From positions 119,156-183,155 of the forward strand of contig NZ_JAUOTO010000012.1 of NCBI RefSeq assembly GCF_030546645.1: 64,000 nt of DNA, written 5' to 3'. How positions within the stretch are numbered: position 1 is the stretch's first letter; the number at the start of each line of letters is the position of its first letter. This document shows, piece after piece, positions 50,793 through 59,895 of this stretch. The position numbers were made by a program, and so were the translations under genes. Source of the stretch: Flavitalea plasmicola (GTDB lineage Bacteria > Bacteroidota > Bacteroidia > Chitinophagales > Chitinophagaceae). Under the pieces are notes generated by a model. That model worked only from the letters and a program-made list of their open reading frames with translations, had not been told where the DNA came from and ran no database searches.

Positions 50793-53219
50793 AGCCTGAT
50801 GCCCTGCCCTGAGCAGCTTGTTCCTCCCCGCGTCGATGACCCGATGCAGATCATAACTCAGGGTTAGCCGGAAATTGCGGCTCTGGGTGGAACCATAGCT
50901 CTCCAGGTAGAAATCCGTACCATACGTGTGGCTGAGACTGTGCTGCTGTACGAAAGGATCGGTGATATTCAGCGTCACAATAAACCTCCTGTCAAAAAAT
51001 TTCCGCTGGATACCCATGTTCATGCTGACGTAGCTGGAAGAAGCCCCCTGCGGATTGGCATACCGGTTCAGCAGACAGCTGCCGGTGATATTCCACAATC
51101 GTGTAGGCGTATAGGTGAGATTGAAATTGGAATACAACGACCCGCCGTCATGATAGTTCCTGGTGACATGATCGAAATCGCTGTAAACATTGTAGTTGAA
51201 GCTGGCCCCCAGGTTTACCCGGAACTGCCGGGAAAAGGTATAGCCCGCCCAGGTGCTGGTGGAATACTCGTCCCGATGGCTGATATTCTGAAAAGTGGTC
51301 AGCGTGACACCACCCGGCAGCAGGGTTTGTATCTGGCTGAAGATATCCTGGACCTTATTAAAGCCCAGTCCGTAGTTTAGATAGAATTTGTCGCTGTTCT
51401 TCCCCAGGTAAAAGTCAAAATTATGCGCCGTGGAGGCCTGCAGGCCCGGGTTGCCGCTCCGGATATTGTAAGGATCGGAATAATCCACGCTGGGGTTGAG
51501 CTCGCCGATGCCCGGCCGGCGGATGGTCCGCCTGTACACCAGCGTGACGCTCCACTGGCTTTCCCAGGTCTTATTGAAATTCGCAAACGGCAGCCAGTTC
51601 CAGTAATGGTTAGCCGTATCCTTTTTCAGCGAATACAGGTCGAAAGCCACACCCGTTCGCTCCAGGGCCGTACCGGCCGTAAGTGAGAAGCCGCTGCCAA
51701 ACACCTGCCTGAGCGATCCCTTGAAGTCCGTGATGGTTTGTGTAAACCGGAGATGGCTGCTCAGCAGATCGCTGGTGATCCAGGAACTATCCGCCTTGTT
51801 CAAGAATCTTGTCGACACATCCACCAGGTTGCCGCTGTAATTGTAAAATGAACCCAGGTACAAAAAAGTTTTCTGCCCTATCAGCGGCTTGTTGTAATCC
51901 GCCCGGATGTTGTATCCCTTTATCCAGCTGTTATTGTCCTGCGCCTGCGTAGAGTCGACCCCCGTAGGCCTATGGTCCGGGTAAAAATAAGGCTGATTGA
52001 AATCCCGGTGGATCAGGTTGGAGGAATAGTCATAAGAGGCAATGACCTGGAAGTCCTCGCCGGGCTCATTCCCCTTGTGGCGGTAAGTAAAACTCACCTT
52101 CGGATTCACATTATGCCCGGTGCTGAGCTTGTTCCGGTCGCTGATCTGGTACACATTGCCCGCCCCATTTATATTCGTGTACTCCGTGAAATTGCGGTTG
52201 CGGAAGTCATTGTTATTGATCTGCGCAACGACATTGACAAAGTCGTTCTTGTCCAGGTCGTAGTCCACGCTCAATCTGCCATTGGGGCGCGTATTCCTGT
52301 TCGTGTAGTTGCTGGTCGTGTTTAAAAAATTAGTGGAGTCAGGATAAATATTCTGTCTTTTTGACCAGCCGTCTCCGGTGAACTCATTGTATCCAAGGCC
52401 CCCGCTGAGATTCACCACCAGCCGCTTGTCGCGGTAGTTGCCGTTGAAGCCCGCTCCGGCCTCGCCCCTCGTACCGCCATACACGCTGAATCTGCCGCCG
52501 ATGCCGATCTTGCCCTTCCGCGTGACGATGTTGATCACTCCTCCTTCTTCATTGGCATACTGGGGAGGCGGATTGGTCATCACTTCGATGCGTTCGATCA
52601 TGTTCCCCGGCAGCGCATCCAGGAAATCCTGCAACTGGCGGGCATTGAGATTGACCGGCTTTTCATCGATGAGCACCTTGGGCTGCTTGCCCCGTACGGT
52701 GAGGTTGCCATCGGCATCCGTACTGACCAGCGGCACATTCTTCAGCAGCTCGTTGGCGCTGGAGCCCGCACTGAGCGGGGATTCCGCCGCGTTGAAAGTA
52801 ATATTGCCATTCTTGCTCTGGACCAGGGGCTTTTCCGCATACACGACCGCGGCCGTCATCTCCGTGCTCCTGGCCGTTAGTCTAAGGTCGTTCAGGCTGA
52901 AATCATTCCGGTCCGGGCGCAGCCGGATGCTGTCGATGGACAGCGTATTGAATCCCACGCTGGAGATCCGCAGCTGGTAGATCCCCATATCGAGGTTGGA
53001 AAAGACAAACTCGCCATTGCCATTTGTAACCGTCGACCGGCCCTTACCGGGCTCCGCCGGACAAAGCAGCTCGATCGTCGCCGCAGCAACCGCCTTGCCG
53101 CCTGCCTCCTCCAGCACATTGCCGGTGATCACGCCCCCATTGCCGGAGGGCTTCTGTGCGGCCAGACGACCAAAGATCACTACGGTTGCGCAGGTAAGTA
53201 GCAGGGTCCTTATCACCAT
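50787..53219 (-). CDS. Outer-membrane beta-barrel receptor (TonB-dependent type)
   Basis: An 810-aa outer-membrane protein. A signal peptide (MVIRTLLLTCATVVIFGRLAAQ) leads to a CarboxypepD-regulatory-like domain (GNVLEEAGGKAVAAATIELL, GMGIYQLRISSVGF-like), a plug-like region (SANELLKNVPLVSTDADGNLTVRGKQPKVLIDEKPVNL, MIERIEVMTNPPPQYANEEGGVINIVTRKG) and an Asn/Tyr-rich barrel. The ending (RNFRLTLSYDLHRV) is followed by a short basic tail rather than a terminal Phe. This is the outer-membrane beta-barrel family-3 type common in Bacteroidota; the ligand is unknown. No SusD homologue is adjacent. Confidence 0.9.
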   Translation of the reverse strand: MVIRTLLLTCATVVIFGRLAAQKPSGNGGVITGNVLEEAGGKAVAAATIELLCPAEPGKGRSTVTNGNGEFVFSNLDMGIYQLRISSVGFNTLSIDSIRLRPDRNDFSLNDLRLTARSTEMTAAVVYAEKPLVQSKNGNITFNAAESPLSAGSSANELLKNVPLVSTDADGNLTVRGKQPKVLIDEKPVNLNARQLQDFLDALPGNMIERIEVMTNPPPQYANEEGGVINIVTRKGKIGIGGRFSVYGGTRGEAGAGFNGNYRDKRLVVNLSGGLGYNEFTGDGWSKRQNIYPDSTNFLNTTSNYTNRNTRPNGRLSVDYDLDKNDFVNVVAQINNNDFRNRNFTEYTNINGAGNVYQISDRNKLSTGHNVNPKVSFTYRHKGNEPGEDFQVIASYDYSSNLIHRDFNQPYFYPDHRPTGVDSTQAQDNNSWIKGYNIRADYNKPLIGQKTFLYLGSFYNYSGNLVDVSTRFLNKADSSWITSDLLSSHLRFTQTITDFKGSLRQVFGSGFSLTAGTALERTGVAFDLYSLKKDTANHYWNWLPFANFNKTWESQWSVTLVYRRTIRRPGIGELNPSVDYSDPYNIRSGNPGLQASTAHNFDFYLGKNSDKFYLNYGLGFNKVQDIFSQIQTLLPGGVTLTTFQNISHRDEYSTSTWAGYTFSRQFRVNLGASFNYNVYSDFDHVTRNYHDGGSLYSNFNLTYTPTRLWNITGSCLLNRYANPQGASSSYVSMNMGIQRKFFDRRFIVTLNITDPFVQQHSLSHTYGTDFYLESYGSTQSRNFRLTLSYDLHRVIDAGRNKLLRAGHQAS

Positions 53220-53366
53220 GCAACAAAATTACCCGCCAGAAATAATTATCAAATTAAATTGTGATTAAAGGACGCTAAATGCAAGGAAATAGGTGAATTT
53301 GTTTGAAATTTTCCCGATTGCAGCGAATATTAGCTGATTTTAGCAAATTCACCTACCCCTTTCGCA

Positions 53367-53840
53367 TTAGAAAGCATATCGAACGGCAAGGCCAAAACGC
53401 GCCGCATTGAAGTCGGTGCCATGCGTCAGCACAAAGGCCGGGCGCCAGTCAAATGTAAAATTGATGGGAACATCCGCGATCTTATAATCAAGTCCTGCCA
53501 GCGGGCGCAGCAACACATCCGATGTACCGTTGCCGAAGGCAAAGCCCGGACCGAAACCAAGCACCCATTTCAAACCTTCTGCGTTCGCTATGTCGCCATG
53601 ATACTGTAATTCCGGCTCCAGCAGTGTCACGTGATCTCCAAACAGGATCATCATCTCGCCGGCAACATTCTCATTAAAGAAATGCTTACCGGACAGACCT
53701 GCCCAGGTGCCGTACTTGCTCCCGAACTCGACGCGCATGCCGACCGCATTTTCATAAGATGAGCCTTTCTGTGCAGATGCCTGCTGAGCGAAAGCCAAAG
53801 AGAGTGCCATGTAAAAGAAAAGAGCGCAATGTTTTTTCAT
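53367..53840 (-). CDS. Small outer-membrane beta-barrel protein, 157 aa
   Basis: The signal peptide MKKHCALFFYMALSLAFAQQASA is followed by alternating beta strands (AVGMRVEFGSKYGTWAGLSGKHFF, GEMMILFGDHVTLLEPELQYHG, KWVLGFGPGFAFG, INFTFDWRPAFVL) and a C-terminal aromatic (RYAF), as in OmpA/porin-like eight-stranded barrels of Bacteroidota. The start at 53840 is chosen because upstream codons have no signal sequence. Single gene with no partner; function unknown. Confidence 0.8.
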   Translation of the reverse strand: MKKHCALFFYMALSLAFAQQASAQKGSSYENAVGMRVEFGSKYGTWAGLSGKHFFNENVAGEMMILFGDHVTLLEPELQYHGDIANAEGLKWVLGFGPGFAFGNGTSDVLLRPLAGLDYKIADVPINFTFDWRPAFVLTHGTDFNAARFGLAVRYAF

Positions 53841-54013
53841 TTTTAGGATGTTTTTTCGTGTATATATTCCTGCAAAGAAATAAAAATTCATAGTATTCAA
53901 CAATACTGCCAAACAGTGAAAATTTTCTACCTGTTTTCCGGTATTTTTTCGATTCCTGCAAAAAGCTTTCACTTTATGGAATACAGGATGCGCCGTTTGT
54001 TTTAGTTTTAGGC

Positions 54014-56026
54014 ATGCCGTCGTTCAAACGAAATTTTTCGATCTTTATTTTTGCCGGCCTATGGCTCTCCGGTATGCCGTCCTCCGCCCAACGGCCCATC
54101 GATGCGGACCGGCAGCTGGATAGCCTGGACAATGTACTGCGTACAGGCCCTACCGATACCGCGCGGATCGACGCATTGCAGCGACTGTCCAATTACTGGC
54201 TGTATAAGGATTCCGCCAAAGCCATGACCTATGCCCGGCAGTCGGGACAAACCGCCGATAGGATAAAGGATCATTTCCGCATCGCCCTTTCCCACTTCTA
54301 TATGGGGAATGTATACATGGAATACTACAACCTTTCCCAGGCCGAACAGGAACTGATGACGGCGGAACGCATCCTGCACAACGACAGCTCCCGGCGTGGC
54401 CTGAGATACCGCGCACGTATCTGGCATAATTACGGCGCCATTTGCCAAAGGAAGGATGATAGCAGGCAGTTCCTGGACATCATGCTGAACAAAACAGCCC
54501 CCTTGCTGGAAAAAGCACGCGACTCCGTCACCCTCGCCCTCACGTACAAGGACATTGGCCTCGTGCTGATGAATTACGGTCAGTATGACAAGGCGCTGGA
54601 ATACTATGACAGGACGATCCGCCAGTTCAGGGATAATATAGGATATGAGGATCTGGCCGGATGCTATAGCTATGCCGCGCAAACACTGCTTTTCAAGGAT
54701 AAATATGAGGCGTCGCTGCCCTATCTGGATAAAGCGCTGTCGATCCTTTCGCGTAACAAGGACAGCCGGGAATGGGTCCTTTATTATACGGTCAGGGGTA
54801 TGTACTTCTATTTCACGAAAGCCACCCAAAAAGCACTGGACAGCTATGACAAAGGACTGGCCCTGGCCACCCGCTGGCAGCAGCTATACCCGTCCCTCAA
54901 TCTGCTGATGGGTAAATACAAGATCTATGCGGAGAATAAGGATTATGCCAAAGCGAGAAAGACCCTGTATGAATTAAAGGATAAGACAGCGGGGTTCCCC
55001 CTCACGGCTAATAAGCTCTCGATGCTGAAGAACCTCGCCACCATGGAAGAAAAGACCGGCCATCCGCAGGCAGCCTATCGCTGGCTGTCGGAGTATAGCC
55101 AGCTGTCCGATAGTCTGAATGAGGACAGTACCAAGGTAAAGATCAGTGCGCTGGAGGCGAAATTCGCGTCGGAAAAAAAGGAAAAGGAGATCGTTACGCT
55201 GCAAAGCCAGACCCGGCAGCAGCAGCTCGGGCTGCAGCACCACAGGTTGATGAACTATCTCCTGCTCAGCGGCATCCTCATCCTTTTGTTGTTGTCGTTA
55301 TCGATGTACCTGTTGTACCGTAATAAGCGAAGACTGGTACGGCAGCAGGAGGAGGAGCACCGGCGGCAGCTGAAGGAGCTTGAGCAGGAGCAGCAGCTGA
55401 CCGTATTCAACGCCATCCTGAAAGGCCAGGAGCAGGAACGGAATCGCCTTGCGCGCGATCTGCACGATGGGCTGGGCGGTATGCTGGCCGGCGTAAAGAT
55501 GCAGCTGTCGGCATTTGCCGAAAAAGAAGAAACAAACAAATCCGATATGGAGCTCTATAGAGTCATCTCCCAGCTGGATCAATCCGTCCACGAGCTGCGT
55601 CGCATCGCCCGGGATATGATGCCGGAAACCTTGTTACAGTTTGGTTTGGAGCCGGCGCTGAAGGAGCTGTGCGCTTCCATGAGCACTGCTTCCTTACAGG
55701 TGGAATTCCAGGGTTATGGCATCAGCAGGAACATCTCCGCCCCCGAGCAGGCAGCCATTTATCGCATCATCCAGGAGCTGCTTACCAACTCGATCCGCCA
55801 TGCCGGGGCCGCGAATATCCTGGTGCAATGCAGCCAGAACGAGAACATATTCTTTATCTCCGCGGAAGACGATGGCAGGGGATTTCAGCCGGCAGCTGCT
55901 GAAGGCAACGGGATCGGCCTTTCCAATATACGCAACAGGGTGAATTTTCTGAAAGGGAAGATGGAGATCCACTCCCAGCCCGGCGAGGGAACAACCATAA
56001 ACATAGAGGTCCATGTACATGAATAA
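54014..56026 (+). CDS. TPR sensor histidine kinase (HisKA_3/NarX type)
   Basis: A 670-aa kinase. The signal peptide (FSIFIFAGLWLSGMPSSA) precedes periplasmic TPR repeats (about 80-390, e.g. ALTYKDIGLVLMNYGQYDKALEYYDR). A transmembrane helix (YLLLSGILILLLLSLSMYLLY, about 415-436) and a short coiled coil (QQEEEHRRQLKELEQEQQ) lead to the HisKA_3 box RLARDLHDGLGGMLAGVKMQLS, where His is the phospho-acceptor. A HATPase follows with ELLTNSIRHAGA, DDGRGF and GIGLSNIRNRV. The gene overlaps the response-regulator start by 8 nt, so the two are a cognate pair. The signal is unknown. Confidence 0.92.
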   Translation: MPSFKRNFSIFIFAGLWLSGMPSSAQRPIDADRQLDSLDNVLRTGPTDTARIDALQRLSNYWLYKDSAKAMTYARQSGQTADRIKDHFRIALSHFYMGNVYMEYYNLSQAEQELMTAERILHNDSSRRGLRYRARIWHNYGAICQRKDDSRQFLDIMLNKTAPLLEKARDSVTLALTYKDIGLVLMNYGQYDKALEYYDRTIRQFRDNIGYEDLAGCYSYAAQTLLFKDKYEASLPYLDKALSILSRNKDSREWVLYYTVRGMYFYFTKATQKALDSYDKGLALATRWQQLYPSLNLLMGKYKIYAENKDYAKARKTLYELKDKTAGFPLTANKLSMLKNLATMEEKTGHPQAAYRWLSEYSQLSDSLNEDSTKVKISALEAKFASEKKEKEIVTLQSQTRQQQLGLQHHRLMNYLLLSGILILLLLSLSMYLLYRNKRRLVRQQEEEHRRQLKELEQEQQLTVFNAILKGQEQERNRLARDLHDGLGGMLAGVKMQLSAFAEKEETNKSDMELYRVISQLDQSVHELRRIARDMMPETLLQFGLEPALKELCASMSTASLQVEFQGYGISRNISAPEQAAIYRIIQELLTNSIRHAGAANILVQCSQNENIFFISAEDDGRGFQPAAAEGNGIGLSNIRNRVNFLKGKMEIHSQPGEGTTINIEVHVHE

Positions 56027-56654
56027 AACAATATCCGTCGTCATCATCGATGACCACCCCGTGGTGCTGGAAGGCTTTACCTCCCTGCTGCGAAATATAG
56101 AGGGACTGAACATAGCAGGATGCTTTACCCATGGAGCAGAAGGGCTTGCCTTCCTGGCGCGGCATCCCGTGGATATCCTTCTGCTGGATATCAATCTGCC
56201 CGACGCCAACGGGATGGAGCTGTGCGCCGTCATTGCAAAGCGGCACCCCGCCACGAGGATCATCATCATCAGCAACCACAGCGAACGAGGCATCATTACC
56301 CGGCTTTTACAGGAGGGGGCGGCGGGCTACCTGCTGAAAAATGCTTCCGGGGCAGAGCTCGCCCAGTGCATCCGCGATGCCCTGGCGGGAAAGCTCGTCC
56401 TCAGCCAGGATGTACAGGCCATCCTGGCCCGCCTGCCGGACAGGGAGCCGGCGGCTGGCATCCCCCGCCTCACCCGCAGGGAGAAAGAGATCCTGAAAAT
56501 GATAGCAGCCGGCAATACCAGCGCCGAAATAGCCGCCCAGCTGTTCCTCAGCCCTTTTACCGTGGAAACCCACCGGCGCAATCTCATGCAAAAATTAGGG
56601 GTGGGCAACGCCCCCGCCCTGATCCGGATGGCCGCCGAGTTAGGGTTGATCTGA
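56019..56654 (+). CDS. NarL/FixJ-family response regulator
   Basis: A 211-aa regulator partnered with the overlapping kinase. The receiver domain shows VVIIDDHPVVLEGF (acid pair), phospho-Asp in ILLLDINLPDANGMEL, IIIISNHSER and Lys in YLLKNA. The LuxR HTH is LTRREKEILKMIAAGNTSAEIAAQLFLSPFTVETHRRNLMQKLGV. The ATG at 56019 is chosen over 56013 (MYMNK) as closer to the domain start. Target genes are unknown. Confidence 0.92.
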   Translation: MNKTISVVIIDDHPVVLEGFTSLLRNIEGLNIAGCFTHGAEGLAFLARHPVDILLLDINLPDANGMELCAVIAKRHPATRIIIISNHSERGIITRLLQEGAAGYLLKNASGAELAQCIRDALAGKLVLSQDVQAILARLPDREPAAGIPRLTRREKEILKMIAAGNTSAEIAAQLFLSPFTVETHRRNLMQKLGVGNAPALIRMAAELGLI

Positions 56655-56676
56655 CGGAAAATCCACCAAAATGCCG

Positions 56677-56684
56677 TACCTTTG
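56677..56684 (+). promoter_or_regulatory. -7 promoter element of tig
   Basis: TACCTTTG, same core and flank (CCG before, CCCC after) as at the DUF983 gene. The ATG of tig follows 30 nt later. Confidence 0.5.
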
Positions 56685-56714
56685 CCCCCCGATTTAAATT
56701 AATAATATAATATT

Positions 56715-58094
56715 ATGGCTACAGTAACCAGGGAGAATATAGGTCTCCTGACGGATAAGATCACCGTCAACGTAGCGAAAGGCGACTACCTGCCGTCTTT
56801 CGAAAAGGCCTTGAAGAACTATGGCAAGCAGGCCAATATTCCCGGATTTCGTAAGGGAATGGTGCCTTCCGGCCTTATCAAGAAAATGTATGGCAGTTCC
56901 GTCTTTACCGACGAGGTATTGAAGACGGTGGAAAAGGAGCTGACGACCTATATGACCAATGAGAAGCTGGAGATCTTCGCTCAGCCATTGCCCCTACCGG
57001 AAAATGACGCCCGCCAGATAGACATGGCCAAGCCTGATGACTACGCTTTCGCCTTCGAAGTGGGCCTGAAGCCTGCCTTCAGCCTGGCAGACCTGGGTAC
57101 GGCCAGCCTCACCCGCCATAAAGTGGAGGTCACTCCCGCTATGATCGACGAAGAAGTGGAAAGACAGCGCACCCGTAATGGCAAAATGACGGAGCCCGAA
57201 ACCGTAGCTGGCGACGAGAACGCCCTCAACCTGCAATTCACCGAAACAGACGCGGATGGCCAGCCCATTGAAGGCGGCATCAGCAAGGACAATTCCTTAC
57301 TGGTGAAATATTTCAACGAAGCCACCCGCCCCAAATGGATCGGGTTGAAAAAGGATGATTCCCTCGTCCTGCAGCTCTCCACCGCCCTGGACGAAAAGGA
57401 ACGGGAATGGGTGCTGAACGACCTGGGCCTTCCCAAGGAAGACCCGGCTGCCGCGGAGAAATATTTCCGGGTGACGATCACCAAGGTAGGACTGGTGGAA
57501 AAGGCTGATCTCAACGAAGAATTCTTCAAGGCGGCTGCTCCCGGCAAGGATATAAAGACGGAAGAGGAATATAGGAATAGTGTCCGCGACGAGATCCAGG
57601 CCCACTGGGACAGCCAATCCTTCAACCAGCTGCAGCATACCCTCTACCATGTCCTGCTGGACAATACAAAAATTGAATTTCCGGAAGCCTTCCTCAAGCG
57701 CTGGATGCAGACAGGCGGCGAAAAGCCCAAGTCCCAGGCCGAGGTGGAAGAGGAATTTCCGTCTTTTGTCAATCAGCTGAAATGGACCCTCATCGTCGAC
57801 AAAGTCGTCCGGGAGAATAACATCGAAGTGGGCCCCGACGATATCCGTGAATTTGCAAAACAACAGCTGTTTGGTTATATGGGCATGCAGGCAGGCGCCG
57901 AAGAGCAGCCCTGGATCGCCGATTATGTCAACCGTATGATGCAGGACCGGAAGTTCGTGGAAGACACGGTCCATCGTATCCAGACCGACAAGGTCTTCGG
58001 ATGGGCTGCTACACAGATCCATCCGACCGAAAAGGTCATCAGCCGGGAAGAGTTCCAGCACATGCAGGAAGAGCACCAGCACCATCATCACTAG
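56715..58094 (+). CDS. tig: Trigger factor
   Basis: A 459-aa ribosome-bound chaperone. The N-terminal ribosome-binding domain has the loop signature PGFRKGMVPSGLIKKMYG (GFRxGxxP, about 42-58). The middle region is degenerate for a PPIase (NALNLQFTETDADGQPIEGGISKD...), as in Bacteroidota trigger factors, and a long helical C-terminal arm follows (QSFNQLQHTLYHVLLDNTKIEFPEAFLKRWMQ). It ends with a natural EEHQHHHH tail that may bind metals. It stands at the head of the proteostasis cluster tig-clpP-clpP-clpX and has its own terminator. Confidence 0.92.
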   Translation: MATVTRENIGLLTDKITVNVAKGDYLPSFEKALKNYGKQANIPGFRKGMVPSGLIKKMYGSSVFTDEVLKTVEKELTTYMTNEKLEIFAQPLPLPENDARQIDMAKPDDYAFAFEVGLKPAFSLADLGTASLTRHKVEVTPAMIDEEVERQRTRNGKMTEPETVAGDENALNLQFTETDADGQPIEGGISKDNSLLVKYFNEATRPKWIGLKKDDSLVLQLSTALDEKEREWVLNDLGLPKEDPAAAEKYFRVTITKVGLVEKADLNEEFFKAAAPGKDIKTEEEYRNSVRDEIQAHWDSQSFNQLQHTLYHVLLDNTKIEFPEAFLKRWMQTGGEKPKSQAEVEEEFPSFVNQLKWTLIVDKVVRENNIEVGPDDIREFAKQQLFGYMGMQAGAEEQPWIADYVNRMMQDRKFVEDTVHRIQTDKVFGWAATQIHPTEKVISREEFQHMQEEHQHHHH

Positions 58095-58128
58095 CAGACA
58101 GGACGGCAACCGTCCCAACATAAACGGC

Positions 58129-58157
58129 AAAACCCGGGTCAGCTGACCCGGGTTTTT
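58129..58157 (+). terminator. tig terminator
   Basis: Perfect palindrome AAAACCCGGGTCAG / CTGACCCGGGTTTTT. Confidence 0.9.
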
Positions 58158-58392
58158 GCATTAGGTCGGCAGTTACCTGCTCCCCTTAGCCGGGCCAGCA
58201 CTGCCGGCCAACCCCATCTTTTTGGCCTGAACGACATTTTTTTCGACAGAATGGGCTATTTTGTGCCCCCTGATTAGGGCTCAACTGCTAGTCTGTCAGT
58301 TTTTTGGCAGTTTGAAAGTTTGGACGGAGATTTGAAAGGAACTTAAACGTCCTTACGCAAGCATTGGCATTAAATCATTGAAAAAAATAACT

Positions 58393-59085
58393 ATGAATCC
58401 AGTAAATGAATTCGAGAAGTATGCTGTAAAACATCACGGAATTTCCAGTAATACATTGAACGACTATAACAAACACGTTGTCACCAACCTTACCCCGAAC
58501 ATTATTGAAGAGCGCCCGATGAACGTCGCCGTCATGGACGTATACAGCCGGTTAATGATGGACCGCATCATTTTCCTGGGATATCCCATCAACGACGAAG
58601 TGGCCAATATCGTCACTGCTCAATTGCTTTTCCTGGACAGCACGGACCGCCATCGCGATATCCAGATGTATATTAATTGCCCCGGCGGCAGCGTATACTC
58701 CGGACTGGGCGTTTATGACACCATGCAATATGTCACCCCCGACGTAGCTACCATCTGCATCGGCATGGCAGCTTCCATGGGCCAGGTACTGATGTGCGCC
58801 GGAACAAAAGGCAAACGTACAGCCCTCAAACACAGCCGTGTCATGATGCACCAGCCCAGCGGCGCCATCGGCGGACAGGCTTCGGACATCGAGATCACGG
58901 TCAACGAGATCAAGAAGCTGAGAAAGGAACTATACGAGATCACCGCCTACCACACAGGCAAGACGGCAAAACAGGTGGAAAAGGACAGCGATCGCGACTA
59001 CTGGCTCACAGCCATCGAAGCCAAGGAGTATGGCCTGGTAGACGAAGTGCTCCTGCTCAACCCCCGCAAGGAAAAGAAAGACTAG
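58393..59085 (+). CDS. clpP: ATP-dependent Clp protease proteolytic subunit (copy 1)
   Basis: A 230-aa ClpP serine protease subunit. The catalytic Ser is in CIGMAASMGQVLMCAG, His in HSRVMMHQPSGAIGGQASD and Asp in KDSDRDYWLTAIEAKEYGLVDEVL. The IYINCPGG-like handle reads MYINCPGGSVYSGLGVYDTMQYV. The N-terminus (MNPVNEFEKYAVKHHGISS) is longer than usual and may be processed. The ATG at 58393 is used rather than the in-frame TTG at 58378. A second clpP follows after 37 nt, then clpX, so two different subunits can assemble. Confidence 0.94.
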   Translation: MNPVNEFEKYAVKHHGISSNTLNDYNKHVVTNLTPNIIEERPMNVAVMDVYSRLMMDRIIFLGYPINDEVANIVTAQLLFLDSTDRHRDIQMYINCPGGSVYSGLGVYDTMQYVTPDVATICIGMAASMGQVLMCAGTKGKRTALKHSRVMMHQPSGAIGGQASDIEITVNEIKKLRKELYEITAYHTGKTAKQVEKDSDRDYWLTAIEAKEYGLVDEVLLLNPRKEKKD

Positions 59086-59122
59086 ACCATCCAATTATCT
59101 CAACTTTTAAATCTACATCATA

Positions 59123-59764
59123 ATGAATTATTCACAATATCATCTGCTGAGAACGACCCGCATGGACGACGAGCCCGATGAGAAGGAGCCCAAAGAGGAA
59201 AAAGGTCCCGAGCTCGGGATGCTGGCAAAGAAAATGGAGAAATATTTCTTCGCGAACAGGACAGTGGAACTATGGGGAGCCGTGGATGACAAAAGCGCCC
59301 GGGAAGTAGTGACAAAGCTGCGCCTGCTGGATGCCGACAAGCCCGGTGAAGAGATCAAATTTTTTATCAACAGCCCCGGCGGCGTGGTCACTTCCGGAAT
59401 GGTGATCTATGATACCATGAAGCTATTGAAGAGCCCCGTCAGCACGATTTGTATGGGCCTGGCCGCTTCCATGGGCTCTATCCTGCTCAGTGGCGGCGTA
59501 AAAGGCCGCAGGTTCGTCTATCCGCACTCCGAGATCATGATCCACCAGCCCAGCCTGGGGGGATACATGCAGGGCGTAAGCATCGATCTTGAGATCACGG
59601 CCAAACAAACCAAACGCGTGAAAGAGATCAGCGCCCGCATCCTGGCAGAAAATTGCGGGAAAAAGATAGAGCAGGTGCTAAAGGATTTTGACAGGGATTA
59701 CTGGATGGATGCCAAAGAAGCCATCGAATATGGCATTGTAGACCAGGTTATTGATAAAATTTAG
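59123..59764 (+). CDS. clpP: ATP-dependent Clp protease proteolytic subunit (copy 2)
   Basis: A 213-aa second ClpP. The triad is Ser in MGLAASMGSILLSGG, His in HSEIMIHQPSLGGYMQG and Asp in LKDFDRDYWMDAKEAIEYGIVDQVI. FFINSPGGVVTSGMVIYDTM is the handle strand. The N-terminal ~35 residues are acidic (DDEPDEKEPKEEKGPELGM) and unlike copy 1. The sequences are clearly paralogous but diverged, which fits heteromeric ClpP1P2-type rings (inference). It ends just before a terminator, so clpX has a separate promoter. Confidence 0.94.
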   Translation: MNYSQYHLLRTTRMDDEPDEKEPKEEKGPELGMLAKKMEKYFFANRTVELWGAVDDKSAREVVTKLRLLDADKPGEEIKFFINSPGGVVTSGMVIYDTMKLLKSPVSTICMGLAASMGSILLSGGVKGRRFVYPHSEIMIHQPSLGGYMQGVSIDLEITAKQTKRVKEISARILAENCGKKIEQVLKDFDRDYWMDAKEAIEYGIVDQVIDKI

Positions 59765-59793
59765 CATAAGCAACTAGTTAATAACCAGTTATT

Positions 59794-59832
59794 AAAAAGA
59801 CCGCCCTCTCTTTAGCAGGGGCGGTCTTTTTT
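59794..59832 (+). terminator. Terminator between the second clpP and clpX
   Basis: AAAAAGACCGCCC / GGGCGGTCTTTTTT stem. Confidence 0.92.
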
Positions 59833-59863
59833 CCCACATGCTGGCATAATCCAATAAGTTGGG

Positions 59864-59871
59864 TACCTTTG
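59864..59871 (+). promoter_or_regulatory. -7 promoter element of clpX
   Basis: TACCTTTG, 24 nt before the clpX ATG and after the preceding terminator. Confidence 0.55.
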
Positions 59872-59895
59872 TAATCAATCTGAATAAATAGAGAA

